Origin: Tamlana sp. 2_MG-2023
GTDB taxonomy: Bacteria > Bacteroidota > Bacteroidia > Flavobacteriales > Flavobacteriaceae
DNA length: 64,000 bases
Assembly: GCF_030548465.1 (NCBI RefSeq)
Contig: NZ_JAUOSF010000001.1
Coordinates: 1-64,000 of the forward strand
Direction: 5' to 3'
Of this stretch, positions 1-7,871 are shown in pieces. A program made the position numbers and the translations under genes. The notes beneath the pieces were generated by a model, which was not told the origin of the DNA, searched no databases, and saw only the letters and a program-made list of their open reading frames with translations. Positions within the stretch are counted from its first letter, which is position 1. Each line of letters starts with the position of its first letter.

Positions 1-84
1 CTGGAAGCCGTACCTATAGGATTTAGAGTCTTTATGTCTGTTAGGTTGTAGCATCCCAAACGGATAGTAATTATTGTGGCCAAA
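1..84 (-). pseudogene. RHS repeat core fragment, truncated at its N-terminal side, running off the window
   Basis: Read on the minus strand from 84 to 1, one frame gives 28 residues including YYPFGMLQPNRH and SYRYGFQ. This is the hallmark of the RHS repeat-associated core of Bacteroidota RHS/YD-repeat proteins, in which the core precedes a variable C-terminal toxin tip. The codon just upstream is a stop (TAA), and the other frames upstream show no further RHS sequence, so the large N-terminal part is missing here. The reading frame is still open at base 1, so the remainder of the core and any tip lie outside the window. It is either a relic or a displaced RHS tip cassette. The motif match is very specific; whether anything is expressed cannot be told. 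Confidence 0.75.
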
Positions 85-517
85 TTAATAACATATTCAA
101 CGAGTTATAGGACGAATATGTTATCTAAAAATGACCATTTATGGTCAAAAATCATCAAAAAAGTAGTATATATCAAAGATCTAAAATGTATTAATACATT
201 TTATAAAGTTAAGTATAAATTATATAGTATTTGTTTGTTTTAAACAATTATTACAGGGTGAAATTAATTTTATTTAAAAACCTTTTATTGGATCTATATT
301 TAATTATTGTTTCAACATGTTTAAATGGATAACCTTAAATCACTGACTATTTACGAATACATTTATTCTTTTAAGTAATCTAAGTCAAATCGTTTCTTAA
401 AAAAAAGTTAAAGAATTGCTTTTTTCTCGTGCTCACATATAATATATTTGGCTACTTTATTAAGAAAAGTTAAATATTCTAAGCCCCAAAGCTCAGGAAC
501 TTAAAGTTAAACCACCT
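85..517. other. AT-rich intergenic stretch
   Basis: This stretch of about 430 bases has no supportable gene. It is very AT-rich and separates the RHS relic from the first gene of the secretion region. The promoter for the downstream genes presumably lies here, but I could not fix a convincing -33/-7 pair. Confidence 0.5.
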
Positions 518-2137
518 ATGCTCATAACTACTATAAGGAAGATGCTATTCTTCTTTTGTGTTACTTCTTCTGCATTTTTATTTGCTCAAGACTTTACTGA
601 AACAGTTAAGCTTGCTCCTTCCATTAGACGTAGTAATCAATATTTTGGTGGATCTGTTGGTATTAGTGGTGATTACGCTATTGTTGGAGCCTACGGCGAA
701 GCCTATGATGTTAATGAGGAAAACCCTATTCAATACGCAGGTGCCGCATATATTTATGAAAAAGAAGAAGGTGTGTGGCGTTTTAAACAAAAACTGGTTC
801 AAGAACACCGATGGTATTCTGATCATTTTGGAGTCATGGTTTCTATAGAAGGCGAATATGCCGTGGTAGGCATAACGGGGGAAGATATGGATGATCCCGA
901 AGACCCTAATAGTAACAGATCTACTCAGCTTGGGGTCGCTATGGTTTACAAAAGGGATACAGATGGAATATGGAAAGAACATCAGTTAATACATGGGGGA
1001 GACGAACGTGTTAGTGGTGAGCAATTTGGTTTTCCTGTAAAAATAAAAGAAGGCGTAATTTTAGTAGGTGCTTTAAATACTAGCGAATGGTTAAATGGAG
1101 AGTACTTGCCCAGAACGGGGTCAGTATATGTATTTGAAAAGGATGCTCTTAGTGATCAATGGGTGAAAGTTAAAAAACTAAAAGGATCTGATCGAGTGGG
1201 GCAAGATGTGTTTGGTAAAATGGTGGATATAAGCAATGGAACAATTATTATAGGAGCAGCTAAACATGATCCTCAAGAAAATGATTATTGGGTGGGCGCT
1301 GCTTATGTGTTTAGTAAAGATGAAACCGGAGAGTGGATTGAGGAACAAATATTAGAAGCTTCTAATAGAAGTAATAAGGCTCAATTTGGAGAATCTGTAG
1401 CTATTAGTGGTGATTATATTTTTATTGGAGCACCAACACATCCTCGAATAGTATCAGGAACTGGCGTGGAATCTGGTGCTGCGTATGTTTTTAAAAAAGA
1501 TTACAATGGGGATTGGAAAGAAGTGCAATATATTATTCTTGAAGATGCTAGTAATTTTGCTGAAGCTTTCGGGCAATCGATTAGTGCTTCAGGTAATAGG
1601 GTTATTGTATCTGCTGACAAGAAACCCTATATTTCAGAAGAATATGGATTACGATCAAAAGGCGTCTGCTACCTTTATGAACTTAATGATGATACAGACA
1701 ACTGGGACTTAATACAAACGATTATTCCTAAATACGATTATAGCGATAAAGAATTTGGATTGCATGTCATTATGAGCAATAATAAAATTATTGTAGGAGA
1801 TGGAAAGGATAATGGTGGAGATCAAAATATAAATTCATCTGGGGCGGCACATATTTTTGAGATTCCTGAATCGCTCTCAATTTCTGATCTAAACAATGTA
1901 AATCCTTCTGTATTTATATACCCTAATCCAGTTGAGAGTACGTTTTTTATTCAATCTAAAAAGATTTTAAAAGACAGCCATGTTTTAATAATCGATATGT
2001 TAGGTAGAAGGGTTTATGAGAGCTCCAAAATTACGATTAATGGGAATCACGCCATTGAAGTTAACTTGTCTAAAGGATCTTATATACTTAAGATTGTATC
2101 GGAAGGTAAAACGTACACATCAAAATTTGTAAAATAA
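518..2137 (+). CDS. Secreted FG-GAP-like beta-propeller protein with T9SS C-terminal sorting domain
   Basis: The 539-residue protein starts with a signal peptide ending near SAFLFAQ (residue 24). It then has seven repeats about 55-65 residues apart, each built around a 'FG..V.ISGDYAIVGA' pattern (GAYGE, GITGE, GALNT, GAAKH, GAPTH, SADKK, GDGKD). That suggests a seven-bladed FG-GAP/integrin-type propeller. The last 70 or so residues (from about 467, with YPNPVES and a terminal SKFVK) form a type A Por secretion (T9SS) sorting domain. The protein should therefore be exported by Sec, carried over the outer membrane by T9SS, and attached to or released from the cell surface. A second Met at residue 9 is an alternative start. 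Only 17 bases separate it from the next gene, so it may be co-transcribed with the secretion operon. The ligand is unknown. Confidence 0.85.
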   Translation: MLITTIRKMLFFFCVTSSAFLFAQDFTETVKLAPSIRRSNQYFGGSVGISGDYAIVGAYGEAYDVNEENPIQYAGAAYIYEKEEGVWRFKQKLVQEHRWYSDHFGVMVSIEGEYAVVGITGEDMDDPEDPNSNRSTQLGVAMVYKRDTDGIWKEHQLIHGGDERVSGEQFGFPVKIKEGVILVGALNTSEWLNGEYLPRTGSVYVFEKDALSDQWVKVKKLKGSDRVGQDVFGKMVDISNGTIIIGAAKHDPQENDYWVGAAYVFSKDETGEWIEEQILEASNRSNKAQFGESVAISGDYIFIGAPTHPRIVSGTGVESGAAYVFKKDYNGDWKEVQYIILEDASNFAEAFGQSISASGNRVIVSADKKPYISEEYGLRSKGVCYLYELNDDTDNWDLIQTIIPKYDYSDKEFGLHVIMSNNKIIVGDGKDNGGDQNINSSGAAHIFEIPESLSISDLNNVNPSVFIYPNPVESTFFIQSKKILKDSHVLIIDMLGRRVYESSKITINGNHAIEVNLSKGSYILKIVSEGKTYTSKFVK

Positions 2138-2154
2138 TTAAGTTATAATTACAT

Positions 2155-3063
2155 ATGAAATATTTAATTACCATTTGCTTTTTGTTTTGTTACGCTAGTT
2201 CTTTTTCACAATATTCCTATCCAAAAAAGGAGTACGCTCAGTTGGTTTTAAAGAGTAAGTTAGTTGTGACATTGCTTGAAGGAGAGTCTGAGTATGTAGC
2301 TAATATGAATAGCAGTATCAAAGAAATATTTACAAATAAATGGACTGATACCGAAGTGCTTTTTTTAACACAACCCGAAATAGATAACCTTAGAAAGGTT
2401 CATAAAAATGGATATTCCTTTTTGTATCAAAAGGCAGGAGAGAGCAACGAACGTAGATTTGGAGAAGATAATTTAGGTGAGTCTTATACTTACAATGCGT
2501 TCACCTTTTCTAATTACCAGTATTATTTAAATATTTTAATTGACGGTAAGAATCATTTTGTGACTGGTGTTGATTTTGGTAATGCAAACCTAATGAAAGC
2601 AGATCACCTATTTTTATGTCAGCAATTATCAAAATTAATTAAAGCATCAGCAGAAGGAAAAAAGTCTAATCAATATTTTAATGTAAAGAACAATATTGAA
2701 CAGCTTAAAAATTCAACATTAGTGTTACCACGTTTTATGTTTAGAGAAAAGGATTTAGATAAAATTGGGAACTATTATGATTATCCTTTTCAATTAGTGG
2801 ATCTGCAAGGATATCAAGAGGTAATCCTAAACGAAGAGAGTGGGAATTCATATGTTAAAATCATATGGTCAAGGCAACATCATCTATACGTGTGGGTTGT
2901 TGTAGATGCTACTAATGGTTCTATTATATCAATTAATAGTTTTGGAGGTGTTCATTTTGGTAGCGACCAAACAATGAACGAGGTTATAAAGGCTAAGTAC
3001 CTCAAATATGCAACAAGTAAGTTTGCTCAAAAAGTTAATAACCGGTATGGTAGAAAATTATAG
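2155..3063 (+). CDS. Exported protein of unknown function
   Basis: This 302-residue protein has a clear N-terminal signal peptide (MKYLITICFLFCYASSFSQ). There is no lipobox and no other obvious membrane segment, so it should be periplasmic or further exported. I recognise no domain. The body is a mixed alpha/beta-looking sequence with an aromatic-rich stretch around residues 110-135. It lies 17 bases after the FG-GAP gene and its 3' end overlaps the next reading frame, so it belongs to the same transcript as the secretion genes and may be an accessory factor of that machine. No catalytic motif is seen. Confidence 0.7.
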   Translation: MKYLITICFLFCYASSFSQYSYPKKEYAQLVLKSKLVVTLLEGESEYVANMNSSIKEIFTNKWTDTEVLFLTQPEIDNLRKVHKNGYSFLYQKAGESNERRFGEDNLGESYTYNAFTFSNYQYYLNILIDGKNHFVTGVDFGNANLMKADHLFLCQQLSKLIKASAEGKKSNQYFNVKNNIEQLKNSTLVLPRFMFREKDLDKIGNYYDYPFQLVDLQGYQEVILNEESGNSYVKIIWSRQHHLYVWVVVDATNGSIISINSFGGVHFGSDQTMNEVIKAKYLKYATSKFAQKVNNRYGRKL

Positions 3064-3805
3064 AATAACTCTAGTGCAAAAGTCTTTTTATGTAGTCGCA
3101 ATATTAATTGGTCTGGTTAGTTGTAAAAGTTCAAATGAGCCATTCACCAAAATAATTACTAGTGATACAGAATTTAAGGAGCATTTCTTTATATCGGATT
3201 ATGAACCAAAACCTCGTAGAGATAAAAGATATTATTGGTTTAAATCCCAAAAGGTTCATAGTTCTCAAGGAGATTATGGTGGTGCATTATTAGATGGAGT
3301 TTATCAGAAATATTATTATACTAATGAGTTAGCTGAAAAAGGAGATTTTATTAAAGGAATAAAGACAGGAATCTGGAATTCATGGTATAAAAATGGACAA
3401 ATTGTTACTTCTGAAAAGTGGGTTAATGGAAAATTATCTGGAAAAAGTGTTTTCTATGATAGTATAGGCAAGATTATTTGTGAAGGAAAATATAGAAATG
3501 GCCTACGCTCAGGAAAGTGGATATATCCTATTAAAGGGGTTACCGTTAAATATAAAAAAGGTGAGAAGGTAATTAAAACTAAAGACACTACTAAAACTAG
3601 GTTTTTTAATCGATTATTTGCTAAAAAGGAGAATGGGGATAAAAAGGGAGATAAGAACAAAAATAAAGTTGGAAAATCATCAGTAAAAAACAGCTCCAAA
3701 AAGGAAGTGAAAAAGAGTAGAAAGAAACAAAGCAAGCAAAAGAAGGAGTTCGATAAGGCACCTAATTTTTTCCAAAGATTGTTTGTAAAGAAGGATAAAG
3801 ATTAG
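3047..3805 (+). CDS. Lipoprotein with MORN-like repeats and a Lys-rich tail
   Basis: From the Met at 3047 the N-terminus is a lipoprotein signal (VVAILIGLVSC, lipidation Cys at about residue 26). The frame also opens at an earlier ATG (3008) inside the preceding gene, but that start would place 39 residues before the Cys. Residues about 85-165 hold YwqK/MORN-type repeats: GVYQKYYYTNEL, GIKTGIWNSWYKNGQI, GKLSGKSVFYD and GLRSGKWIYP. The C-terminal 80 residues are extremely basic (Lys-Lys-Asn, Lys-Lys-Ser) and probably disordered; they could bind the acidic surface polysaccharide, peptidoglycan or a partner. The stop is 5 bases before the first pilin-like gene, which argues for co-expression. 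MORN repeats are usually structural, and no enzyme activity is implied. Confidence 0.75.
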   Translation: MVENYRITLVQKSFYVVAILIGLVSCKSSNEPFTKIITSDTEFKEHFFISDYEPKPRRDKRYYWFKSQKVHSSQGDYGGALLDGVYQKYYYTNELAEKGDFIKGIKTGIWNSWYKNGQIVTSEKWVNGKLSGKSVFYDSIGKIICEGKYRNGLRSGKWIYPIKGVTVKYKKGEKVIKTKDTTKTRFFNRLFAKKENGDKKGDKNKNKVGKSSVKNSSKKEVKKSRKKQSKQKKEFDKAPNFFQRLFVKKDKD

Positions 3806-3810
3806 ATTAC

Positions 3811-5031
3811 GTGATTAAAGCAGGTTCCATAGCATATGCAATACTTATATGCATTGTAGTTGGTGTGTTTTGCTACGCACTACTGATGATAAGTAGTTAT
3901 TCTAAAATGCATCAAACGATGCTATTTACCTCTACGGAATTGCATTCTAATAATGAATCTGCTAAGCAGTATTTTCTAAGCAAAGCAAATGATATTAGTC
4001 AAAATAATTCAATCGACCTTTTTGACAATGGAATAGTTTCGTCTGCAGAAGTTAAGCCTTGGGGGTTCTACCAGATCTTAGTAACTACATCTAATTTTAA
4101 GACAGATACGATTAGACAAACTGTTTTAATCGGTGAAAAGCAACAAGATGATGGGTTGGCATTATATTTAACAGATAACAATAAAGCTTTATTTATGGTA
4201 GGAAAAGCCATAATTAAAGGAAATGTTTTTATCCCTAAAAAAGGCATAAAACAGGGGTATATTACCTCAAATGCATATACCAACACAAAAATCTTATTAG
4301 GATCCAAAAGTGTTTCTAAAGCTCAGCTACCAGAACTGAAAACTACTTTTTTTAAATTTGAAAATCAGCAAACGGAAAGGATAGATTTGAGAGAACTTAG
4401 TGATTCGATTAAGTATTACCAAAGTTTTGCAGAAAAGACTTTGTTTATTGATGCTATTGAGACCGAATTATTACAAAAAAAACTCTCCGGAAACATAGTG
4501 ATCGAATCCAAAGACTCTTTATATATTAAAAAAAATAATGTTCTTGATAATGTGATTGTAAAGGCTCCAAAAGTGGTTTTTGAAAGTGGTTTTAAAGGAA
4601 GTGTACAGGTTGTCGCAGATCAATTGGTCGTCTTAGAAGAGAATGTGATTTTAAAATATCCATCAGGAATTTTTATCCATCATGGAGAAACAGCGCATAA
4701 AGAAATTAGGTTAAAAAATAGTAGTAAACTTCTGGGAGCGATTGTATTGGATGATCAGAATAGGAGTGCAGATAAATTAATTTCCATTGAAGAAAATGTA
4801 GAAATTGTTGGCGATGTTTATTGTAGTGGTGAAATTGCACTTGAAGGCAGCGTGATAGGGACGGTATATACGAATAGTTTTTATTTGAGAACAGATGCCT
4901 CAATTTATGATAATTATATTATGGATGGTGTTATTGATAAGAAAAACCTTCCAGATAACTTTTTGAAAGTTTCACTTTTTAATAATATTAATAAACGAGA
5001 AAGGAAGTATGCGATCATTACGCCACTTTAG
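3811..5031 (+). CDS. PilX/GspK-like minor pseudopilin with a bactofilin-like beta-helix
   Basis: This 406-residue protein starts at GTG 3811. Its N-terminus, KAGSIAYAILICIVVGVFCYALL, looks like a class III signal (basic start, small residue, 20-residue hydrophobic helix) but has no Glu at +5. That is also true of GspK and PilX minor pilins. The rest is soluble. From about residue 225 to 370 it shows short repeating beta-strand phrases (GNIVIES, DNVIVKAPKVVF, GSVQVVADQLVVLEENV, GDVYCSGEIALEGSVIGTVY) typical of a right-handed beta-helix such as bactofilins. It is the first gene of the overlapping pilus-like operon and overlaps the next by 23 bases. The likely role is the tip of the pseudopilus; this is inference from position and N-terminus. 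Confidence 0.65.
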   Translation: MIKAGSIAYAILICIVVGVFCYALLMISSYSKMHQTMLFTSTELHSNNESAKQYFLSKANDISQNNSIDLFDNGIVSSAEVKPWGFYQILVTTSNFKTDTIRQTVLIGEKQQDDGLALYLTDNNKALFMVGKAIIKGNVFIPKKGIKQGYITSNAYTNTKILLGSKSVSKAQLPELKTTFFKFENQQTERIDLRELSDSIKYYQSFAEKTLFIDAIETELLQKKLSGNIVIESKDSLYIKKNNVLDNVIVKAPKVVFESGFKGSVQVVADQLVVLEENVILKYPSGIFIHHGETAHKEIRLKNSSKLLGAIVLDDQNRSADKLISIEENVEIVGDVYCSGEIALEGSVIGTVYTNSFYLRTDASIYDNYIMDGVIDKKNLPDNFLKVSLFNNINKRERKYAIITPL

Positions 5032-5350
5032 CTTAAAAGCGAGTTCTATTTCAGAATCAGTAATAGCTATGACAATTATCGCAATTTGTCTCTCTATAGC
5101 AATTACGATTTATAGTAGCGTTTTACAAACCGATCATAATATTACGTTCTATAAATCACAACAAAAAGTAAAAGAACTGTTGTGGGAAACAAAAAGAGAT
5201 AGGCAAATAGAGAATGAGGATTATGATTTTGAGTTTTTTAAAGTCCAGAAAAGAATAGAAGTATTGGATGGATTATCAAGTTTTAAAATTGATTTTATAG
5301 TGATTACAAATAATTCTAAAAGAAAGTATCAATACATTGTTAGTTATTAA
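5009..5350 (+). CDS. Minor pseudopilin (PilV/GspI-like)
   Basis: This 113-residue protein has a prepilin N-terminus: short basic leader, then KA|SSISE followed by SVIAMTIIAICLSIAITIY. A prepilin peptidase site after Ala14 would leave Glu at +5, the conserved residue of type IV pilin-like subunits. The small soluble domain (about 75 residues) fits PilV/GspI. Its start overlaps the previous gene and its end overlaps the next, so the three are translationally coupled, like the minor pilin clusters of T2SS and T4P. Position between the PilX-like and PilW-like genes supports a place in the tip complex. Confidence 0.75.
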   Translation: MRSLRHFSLKASSISESVIAMTIIAICLSIAITIYSSVLQTDHNITFYKSQQKVKELLWETKRDRQIENEDYDFEFFKVQKRIEVLDGLSSFKIDFIVITNNSKRKYQYIVSY

Positions 5351-5831
5351 AAAACATTCCAATCAAAAGGCATTTACTGTAACGGAATTAGTAGTTGGTA
5401 TGGCTATTTCTTCCATTATCATATCTATGGTTTATCTAATATATACTAATATTACCAGACAAATCACTGTTTATACATTTCATCAGGCTGAGTTAATGGA
5501 ATACAATCAGTTTCAAAATGTGTTAGCGATTGATGTTAAAATGTGTCGTCAACTTAGTTACGTTGATCATAAACATATAAAATTAAACATGGCTACAAAC
5601 GATATTGATTACTTTTTCAGGGAAGGGCTTGTTATCAGAAAGAGTATGACGCAAGATACATTTAAAATAAAAGTAAAAGAAATAGCGCTTAACACTAATG
5701 AATACATTCATGATGAATACAAAACTATACGATTGACCATGAGTTTGCTTGGTGAAGATGTTATGGTTTTTGAAGAAAAAAAAATTGCCTTGGCTGAACA
5801 GTTAAATAATTTCTTTCTAGATGGGTATTAA
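5337..5831 (+). CDS. Minor pseudopilin (PilW/GspJ-like)
   Basis: This 164-residue protein starts at TTG 5337, inside the end of the preceding gene. The N-terminus HSNQKA|FTVTELVVGMAISSIIISMVYLIY is a textbook prepilin: Lys-Ala cleavage site, aromatic +1, Glu +5, and a long hydrophobic helix. The VGMAISS phrase and the length match PilW/GspJ-type minor subunits. It overlaps the GspF-like gene by 11 bases. It probably forms part of the initiating tip of the pseudopilus together with the two preceding products. Confidence 0.78.
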   Translation: MLVIKKHSNQKAFTVTELVVGMAISSIIISMVYLIYTNITRQITVYTFHQAELMEYNQFQNVLAIDVKMCRQLSYVDHKHIKLNMATNDIDYFFREGLVIRKSMTQDTFKIKVKEIALNTNEYIHDEYKTIRLTMSLLGEDVMVFEEKKIALAEQLNNFFLDGY

Positions 5832-6951
5832 TATATCTTCATATAAACCTGAAAATAATTCCTATAGAAAGAAAAATAATACTAGTTTCTTTTCAACAGA
5901 ATTAAGTTTTGGAAATCGTTTTTCTGACAAAGATAAAATGGAGCTATATAAAGAGCTTTCTATTTTGTTGAGTTCTGGGGTAGATTTTAGGAAGGCCCTA
6001 GAAATATTGAGGGAGCAACAAAAAAAAGCGAAGCATAAGGATTTAATACAATCTATTCTAAAAAAAGTAGTACAAGGAAAATCTTTATTTGAGGCACTAA
6101 AGGAGTCTGAAAAATTCTCTACTTATGAATACTATAGTATTAAAATAGGTGAAGAAACGAGGAAACTTGATGAAATACTTTTAGAGTTATATCAGTATTT
6201 TGATAGGAAAGTAAAAATGAAGCGTCAGTTAGTGTCCGTGTTTACCTATCCTGGTTTTGTGTTATTGTTGACTTTTGGGGTGCTATATTTTATGATGAAA
6301 TTTGTAGTACCAATGTTTGCATCAGTGTTTAAACAGTTTGGTAAGGAATTGCCTAATCTAACAAAGAAAATTATATATATATCAGAACATTTTTCAAGCT
6401 TTAGTTTAACTTTTGTTTTGATAGTAATTTTGGCTATTGTAGGACATTTCTATTTTAAAAATCAATTATTTTACCGAAAACACCTCTCTTCATTCTTAAT
6501 GAGACTCCCTTTTGTGGGAAATATTATAAGAAAAATATATATAACACGGTTTTGTCAATCATTAAGCCTCTTATTATCGGCAAAGACTCCATTGGTAAAC
6601 TCATTAGATTTAGTGCAGAAAATGATTTCATTTTATCCACTGGAGTATAGTTTGCAAAGTATAAAGAAAGAGGTAACTAAAGGAGAGTTGTTTTCAGAGG
6701 CATTATCTAAACATAAAATATATGATTTTAAATTGATTTCACTAGTAAGTGTAGCTGAACAAATAAACCAATTAGACACGATGTTTGAGCGATTGGCAAA
6801 ACAGTATGATGAAGAATTGCAGCATCAGACTAAAATGATTGGAGTTATCATGGAGCCACTTATAATCGTTATTATAGGAATTGTAGTCGGGACTGTATTA
6901 ATAGCAATGTATTCTCCTATGTTTGATTTAAGTAAAATTATTCAACCTTGA
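5821..6951 (+). CDS. Type II secretion / pilus inner-membrane platform protein, GspF/PilC family
   Basis: The product is 376 residues with the family's layout. A cytoplasmic helical T2SSF domain (about 40-135, with LYKELSILLSSGVDFRKALE) is followed by a membrane segment at about 140-165, another at about 195-212, a second T2SSF domain (about 235-340, ITRFCQSLSLLLSAKTPLVNSL), and a last membrane helix at about 345-364. It is the polytopic platform on which the ATPase turns and from which pilin subunits are extracted. The extra N-terminal 35 residues are polar. The ATG at 5821 overlaps the previous stop. One copy only is present, as expected for a single machine. Confidence 0.92.
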   Translation: MGINISSYKPENNSYRKKNNTSFFSTELSFGNRFSDKDKMELYKELSILLSSGVDFRKALEILREQQKKAKHKDLIQSILKKVVQGKSLFEALKESEKFSTYEYYSIKIGEETRKLDEILLELYQYFDRKVKMKRQLVSVFTYPGFVLLLTFGVLYFMMKFVVPMFASVFKQFGKELPNLTKKIIYISEHFSSFSLTFVLIVILAIVGHFYFKNQLFYRKHLSSFLMRLPFVGNIIRKIYITRFCQSLSLLLSAKTPLVNSLDLVQKMISFYPLEYSLQSIKKEVTKGELFSEALSKHKIYDFKLISLVSVAEQINQLDTMFERLAKQYDEELQHQTKMIGVIMEPLIIVIIGIVVGTVLIAMYSPMFDLSKIIQP

Positions 6952-6963
6952 TAAAATAAGAAC

Positions 6964-7386
6964 ATGAAAAGAAACAAAAATATAGTGAAGAGTGTTTATG
7001 TCAAAGCATACTCGATGTCCGAATTAGTTATCGTGCTTTGCATTATAGGAATTTTAATTTTGTTGGTACTACCTAATCAGACTTCAGTGGTTGCCCAAGC
7101 TAAGGCAATTGAAGCTCAGAGTATGTTAAATCATCTATACGGACTAGAGAAGAGCCATTTTTATAGATATTCCAAATATTCATCAGATTTTGAAGCCTTA
7201 GGGTTTGAACCTGCTCTTTCTGTAAATGAAGGTGGTCAGGCAGTTTATAGGATTGAAATTATCGAAGCTTCTACTAATTCATTTAAGGCAATAGCAGTAT
7301 CACAATCTGATTTTGATGGAGATGGGAATTTTAACACATGGGAGATTGATCAAAATAAAATACTTAAAGAAACTATAAAAGATTGA
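6964..7386 (+). CDS. Major pseudopilin / type IV pilin-like subunit (GspG-like)
   Basis: This 140-residue protein has the prepilin N-terminus KA|YSMSELVIVLCIIGILILLVLPN with Glu +5 and the hydrophobic core ending in Pro. The downstream helix (AQAKAIEAQSMLNHLYGLEKSHFYRYSKYSSDFEALGF) and the small C-terminal sheet with DFDGDGNFNTWEID resemble GspG/PilA-like major subunits, including a Ca-binding-like Asp-rich loop. It is the best candidate for the main filament subunit. It lies between gspF and the peptidase gene, and its stop overlaps the next start (TGATG). Confidence 0.85.
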   Translation: MKRNKNIVKSVYVKAYSMSELVIVLCIIGILILLVLPNQTSVVAQAKAIEAQSMLNHLYGLEKSHFYRYSKYSSDFEALGFEPALSVNEGGQAVYRIEIIEASTNSFKAIAVSQSDFDGDGNFNTWEIDQNKILKETIKD

Positions 7387-7871
7387 TGGAATACGTTTTA
7401 CTTTCTTTCTTGCATGTGATTTTTATTATCATAATTTATCAGGATATAAAATTCAGACATATTCATATCATATTGCCTGTTTTGATATTTGCGATAAATT
7501 ATTATTTAAATTTCAATTTGACAAGTTCTTTGGAAATATTCAAATCCTCAGGCTTTTTAATAATAAATTTTATTTGTATAACTATTTATTTTTCTATTAA
7601 AAAGTCTGAGTTGGTAAACCCTTTTAAAGGTCAAATTGGTTTGGGGGATTTTATTTTTTTAGTCGGAGTGATTCCTATGTTTTCATTTAGAAATTATGTT
7701 TTGTTTTTCATAACAGGTATGTTTTTTACGTTAATATTACATGTTCTGTTTCGTAAGAAATCTATCCAGAAGACTATTCCCTTAGCCGGCTACTTATCTA
7801 TTTATATAATAGTACTGCTTTCATTTAATATTTTAATTCCAACAAATATTTTTTACAGTTTTTTATTTTGA
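7386..7871 (+). CDS. Prepilin peptidase, minimal A24 family (GspO/PilD-like)
   Basis: This 161-residue polytopic membrane protein carries both catalytic Asp signatures of A24 aspartic peptidases: Asp20 in IYQDIKFRHI and Asp88 in GQIGLGDF (the GxGD motif). Full PilD enzymes are about 270-290 residues with an N-terminal Cys-containing methyltransferase domain. That domain is absent, so this enzyme should cleave leaders but may not N-methylate. I chose the ATG at 7386, which overlaps the previous stop; a TTG lies one codon earlier. It is co-encoded with four pilin-like substrates. Confidence 0.88.
   Translation: MEYVLLSFLHVIFIIIIYQDIKFRHIHIILPVLIFAINYYLNFNLTSSLEIFKSSGFLIINFICITIYFSIKKSELVNPFKGQIGLGDFIFLVGVIPMFSFRNYVLFFITGMFFTLILHVLFRKKSIQKTIPLAGYLSIYIIVLLSFNILIPTNIFYSFLF

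Noticed and set aside
578-982. Minus-strand frame opposite the FG-GAP gene
   Set aside because: Lies entirely under a gene with clear repeats and sorting domain; composition is that of an antisense shadow.
3454-3735. Minus-strand Phe/Leu-rich frame
   Set aside because: It is the antisense reading of the Lys-rich tail (AAA/AAG read as TTT/CTT), not a membrane protein.
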